DNA of 7,897 bases, from NCBI GenBank assembly GCA_023818555.1, contig JAMWCG010000040.1, positions 1 to 7,897 on the forward strand, read 5' to 3'. This DNA is from Candidatus Omnitrophota bacterium (lineage in GTDB: Bacteria > Omnitrophota > Gorgyraeia > DTHP01). How positions within the stretch are numbered: the stretch's first letter is position 1; every line of letters begins with the position of its first letter. The position numbers and the translations under genes were made by a program. The notes under the pieces were generated by a model that saw nothing but the letters and a program-made list of their open reading frames with translations, had not been told where the DNA came from and made no database searches. Of the stretch, positions 6,916-7,897 are shown one piece after another.

Positions 6916-7014
6916 ATCTTCTTTCATTTTAATAAAACAACTGCAACTAAGAAAACATTACAAAAATTTTTATCTTCTCAGCATCCCTAAGAACCTCAAA
7001 AATAATTTACCTAT

Positions 7015-7043
7015 TTGACAAAAAAATATTTTTAGGATATGAT
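7015..7043 (+). promoter_or_regulatory. Consensus-like promoter of tRNA-Leu and the downstream sigma-like gene
   Basis: A perfect TTGACA (7015-7020), a 17-bp AT-rich spacer and TATGAT (7038-7043, five of six) give an expected start around 7050, just before the mature tRNA 5' end at 7053. This is a strong-looking stable-RNA promoter. The 6914-7014 gap between it and the divergent protease gene is AT-rich and shows no clear second promoter. Confidence 0.85.
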
Positions 7044-7052
7044 TAAATAAGA

Positions 7053-7136
7053 GCGGAAGTGGCGGAACTGGCATACGCGCTACGTTCAGGGCGTAGTGAC
7101 CTTAGGGTCTTGGGGGTTCAAATCCCCCCTTCCGCA
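7053..7136 (+). tRNA. tRNA-Leu (anticodon CAG)
   Basis: This is a class II tRNA of 84 nt. The acceptor stem GCGGAAG (7053-7059) pairs with CTTCCGC (7129-7135), with discriminator A7136. The anticodon stem CTACG/CGTAG (7080-7084 and 7092-7096) encloses the loop TTCAGGG, with anticodon CAG at 7087-7089, reading CUG. The long variable arm has a GACC/GGTC stem (7098-7101 and 7106-7109). The T arm GGGGG-TTCAAAT-CCCCC spans 7112-7128. The 3' CCA is not encoded (AGAAC follows), so CCA must be added enzymatically. The next gene starts 24 nt downstream without a visible terminator. Confidence 0.97.
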
Positions 7137-7160
7137 GAACTAAGACTTACAGGGATGGTT

Positions 7161-7897
7161 ATGATGAATGTCCATACGCAGTTGAAAAATTTAATTGCGG
7201 AAGAACCAGATTTAGAACTGGATTTTCCCCAAGTTTTTGTCCAACCAAAACTGAATAATTCCTGCCGGGGAAAGAGCAATATCTCCAAGTTGTTAAGAGA
7301 AATCCAGAGAAGTCAGCAAAGAAGAGACGGAGAAGGTTTTACCCGTGCTTACAATGAACTGGTGGGTGAATTCCAACCTTTCTTACAATGGGCTTTCTCC
7401 TGCTGGGATTACTTATTAACTACGGAAGGTATCCGCTATGTCAATCGTCCTGAGGGAGAAAAACTCTATTGCCACGGAGACTACCGTGCCTTTACCGACA
7501 AAGACTTCCACCGTCTTATCTATAATGTATTTAAAGAATGCACCCTTGCTTATGCAGAAAAAACTGATGGTAAAAATTTTATCTTCTATCTTAAGAATAA
7601 GTTCTGGAAGAAAATCTTGGAAGAATATAAAAAACTGGAAACCCCCTCCGACCCCCGGCAGAGAAAACTTACTCAATATAGCTACTTAAGATGTGTCCCT
7701 TATGAGTTCTTCAATCGTTATCATCAGGAAAAGGTAGAAGAAATTCTCCATCGGCTTAAAAAGGAAGAGCAAGAAATAGTCAAACTCTATTTTATGAATT
7801 TTTACAAGATAGAGGAAATCCTCAAAATAAAAAATTTAACTCTCAACGCTTTTCAGAAACTAAAGGAAGAAACTCTCCGTAAGATTGCCCATCTGGA
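7161..7897 (+). CDS. Sigma-70/ECF-like protein, C-terminus beyond the window
   Basis: The frame is open from 7161 to the right edge (245 complete codons). Residues about 60-157 resemble sigma region 2: a helix around RAYNELVGEFQPFLQWAF, then FHRLIYNVFKECTLAYAEK and FIFYLKNKFWKKILEEYKK. About 30 extra residues lie between the two parts. Residues about 190-245 resemble region 4: EEILHRLKKEEQEIVKLYFM, then a weak helix-turn-helix around IEEILKIKNLTLNAFQKLKEETLRKI. The family would direct RNA polymerase to specific promoters. An N-terminal extension of about 55 residues has no recognisable domain. The ATG at 7161 is chosen because AGGG (7151-7154) lies 6 nt upstream; ATG at 7155 leaves no room and ATG at 7164 is possible. 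The gene is 24 nt after tRNA-Leu and divergent from the FN3-protease. Sigma similarity is moderate; another HTH regulator is possible. Confidence 0.62.
   Translation, partial: MMNVHTQLKNLIAEEPDLELDFPQVFVQPKLNNSCRGKSNISKLLREIQRSQQRRDGEGFTRAYNELVGEFQPFLQWAFSCWDYLLTTEGIRYVNRPEGEKLYCHGDYRAFTDKDFHRLIYNVFKECTLAYAEKTDGKNFIFYLKNKFWKKILEEYKKLETPSDPRQRKLTQYSYLRCVPYEFFNRYHQEKVEEILHRLKKEEQEIVKLYFMNFYKIEEILKIKNLTLNAFQKLKEETLRKIAHL

Noticed and set aside
7416..7689. Short frames at 7416-7676 (minus) and 7438-7689 (plus)
   Set aside because: Both overlap the sigma-like gene, whose frame is open for the whole 7161-7897 stretch and shows helical regulator-like sequence.

Overview
The window looks like a chromosome fragment from an AT-rich bacterium, probably an uncultivated or candidate-phylum lineage. 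Evidence for a bacterium is sigma70-type promoter hexamers, Shine-Dalgarno sites, SmpB and a class II tRNA-Leu. The phylum is not identifiable from the sequence alone. From position 1 to about 6900 everything is encoded on the minus strand, and that coding strand is strongly purine-rich. From about 7015 to the end the genes are on the plus strand.

Layout from left to right. The left edge holds the first 51 codons of a TrpG/PabA glutamine amidotransferase, translationally coupled (ATGA overlap) to the smpB gene just upstream of it. Positions 606-791 have no annotated gene, but hold smpB promoter candidates and an unexplained 50-codon coding-like tail in the same frame as the upstream gene. Next, reading leftward from a near-consensus promoter at 3505-3533, come a secreted or anchored low-complexity protein (2192-3457) and a membrane protein joining a zf-HC2 anti-sigma-type zinc finger, a transmembrane helix, a FecR domain and C-terminal TPR-like helices (792-2189). 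These two are only 2 bp apart. Upstream of that promoter is a 1118-residue secreted protein (3548-6904) with a signal peptide, about six fibronectin type III domains, Gln/Pro/Thr linkers and a C-terminal zinc metalloprotease domain. That last domain closely resembles the catalytic domain of anthrax lethal factor (ATLF-like). The plus strand carries tRNA-Leu(CAG) under a strong promoter, and 24 nt after it an open-ended gene for a sigma-70/ECF-like protein.

Taken together, the envelope part of the window (sigma-like gene, FN3-protease, low-complexity secreted protein, zf-HC2/FecR protein) could be a cell-surface signalling or surface-processing module. In this model the zf-HC2 domain would hold the sigma-like factor, and the outside part of the FecR protein or the secreted protease would act at the surface. 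The domain calls are supported by visible motifs. The functional link between these genes is inference from proximity only. smpB and trpG/pabA are ordinary housekeeping genes at the end of the minus-strand run.
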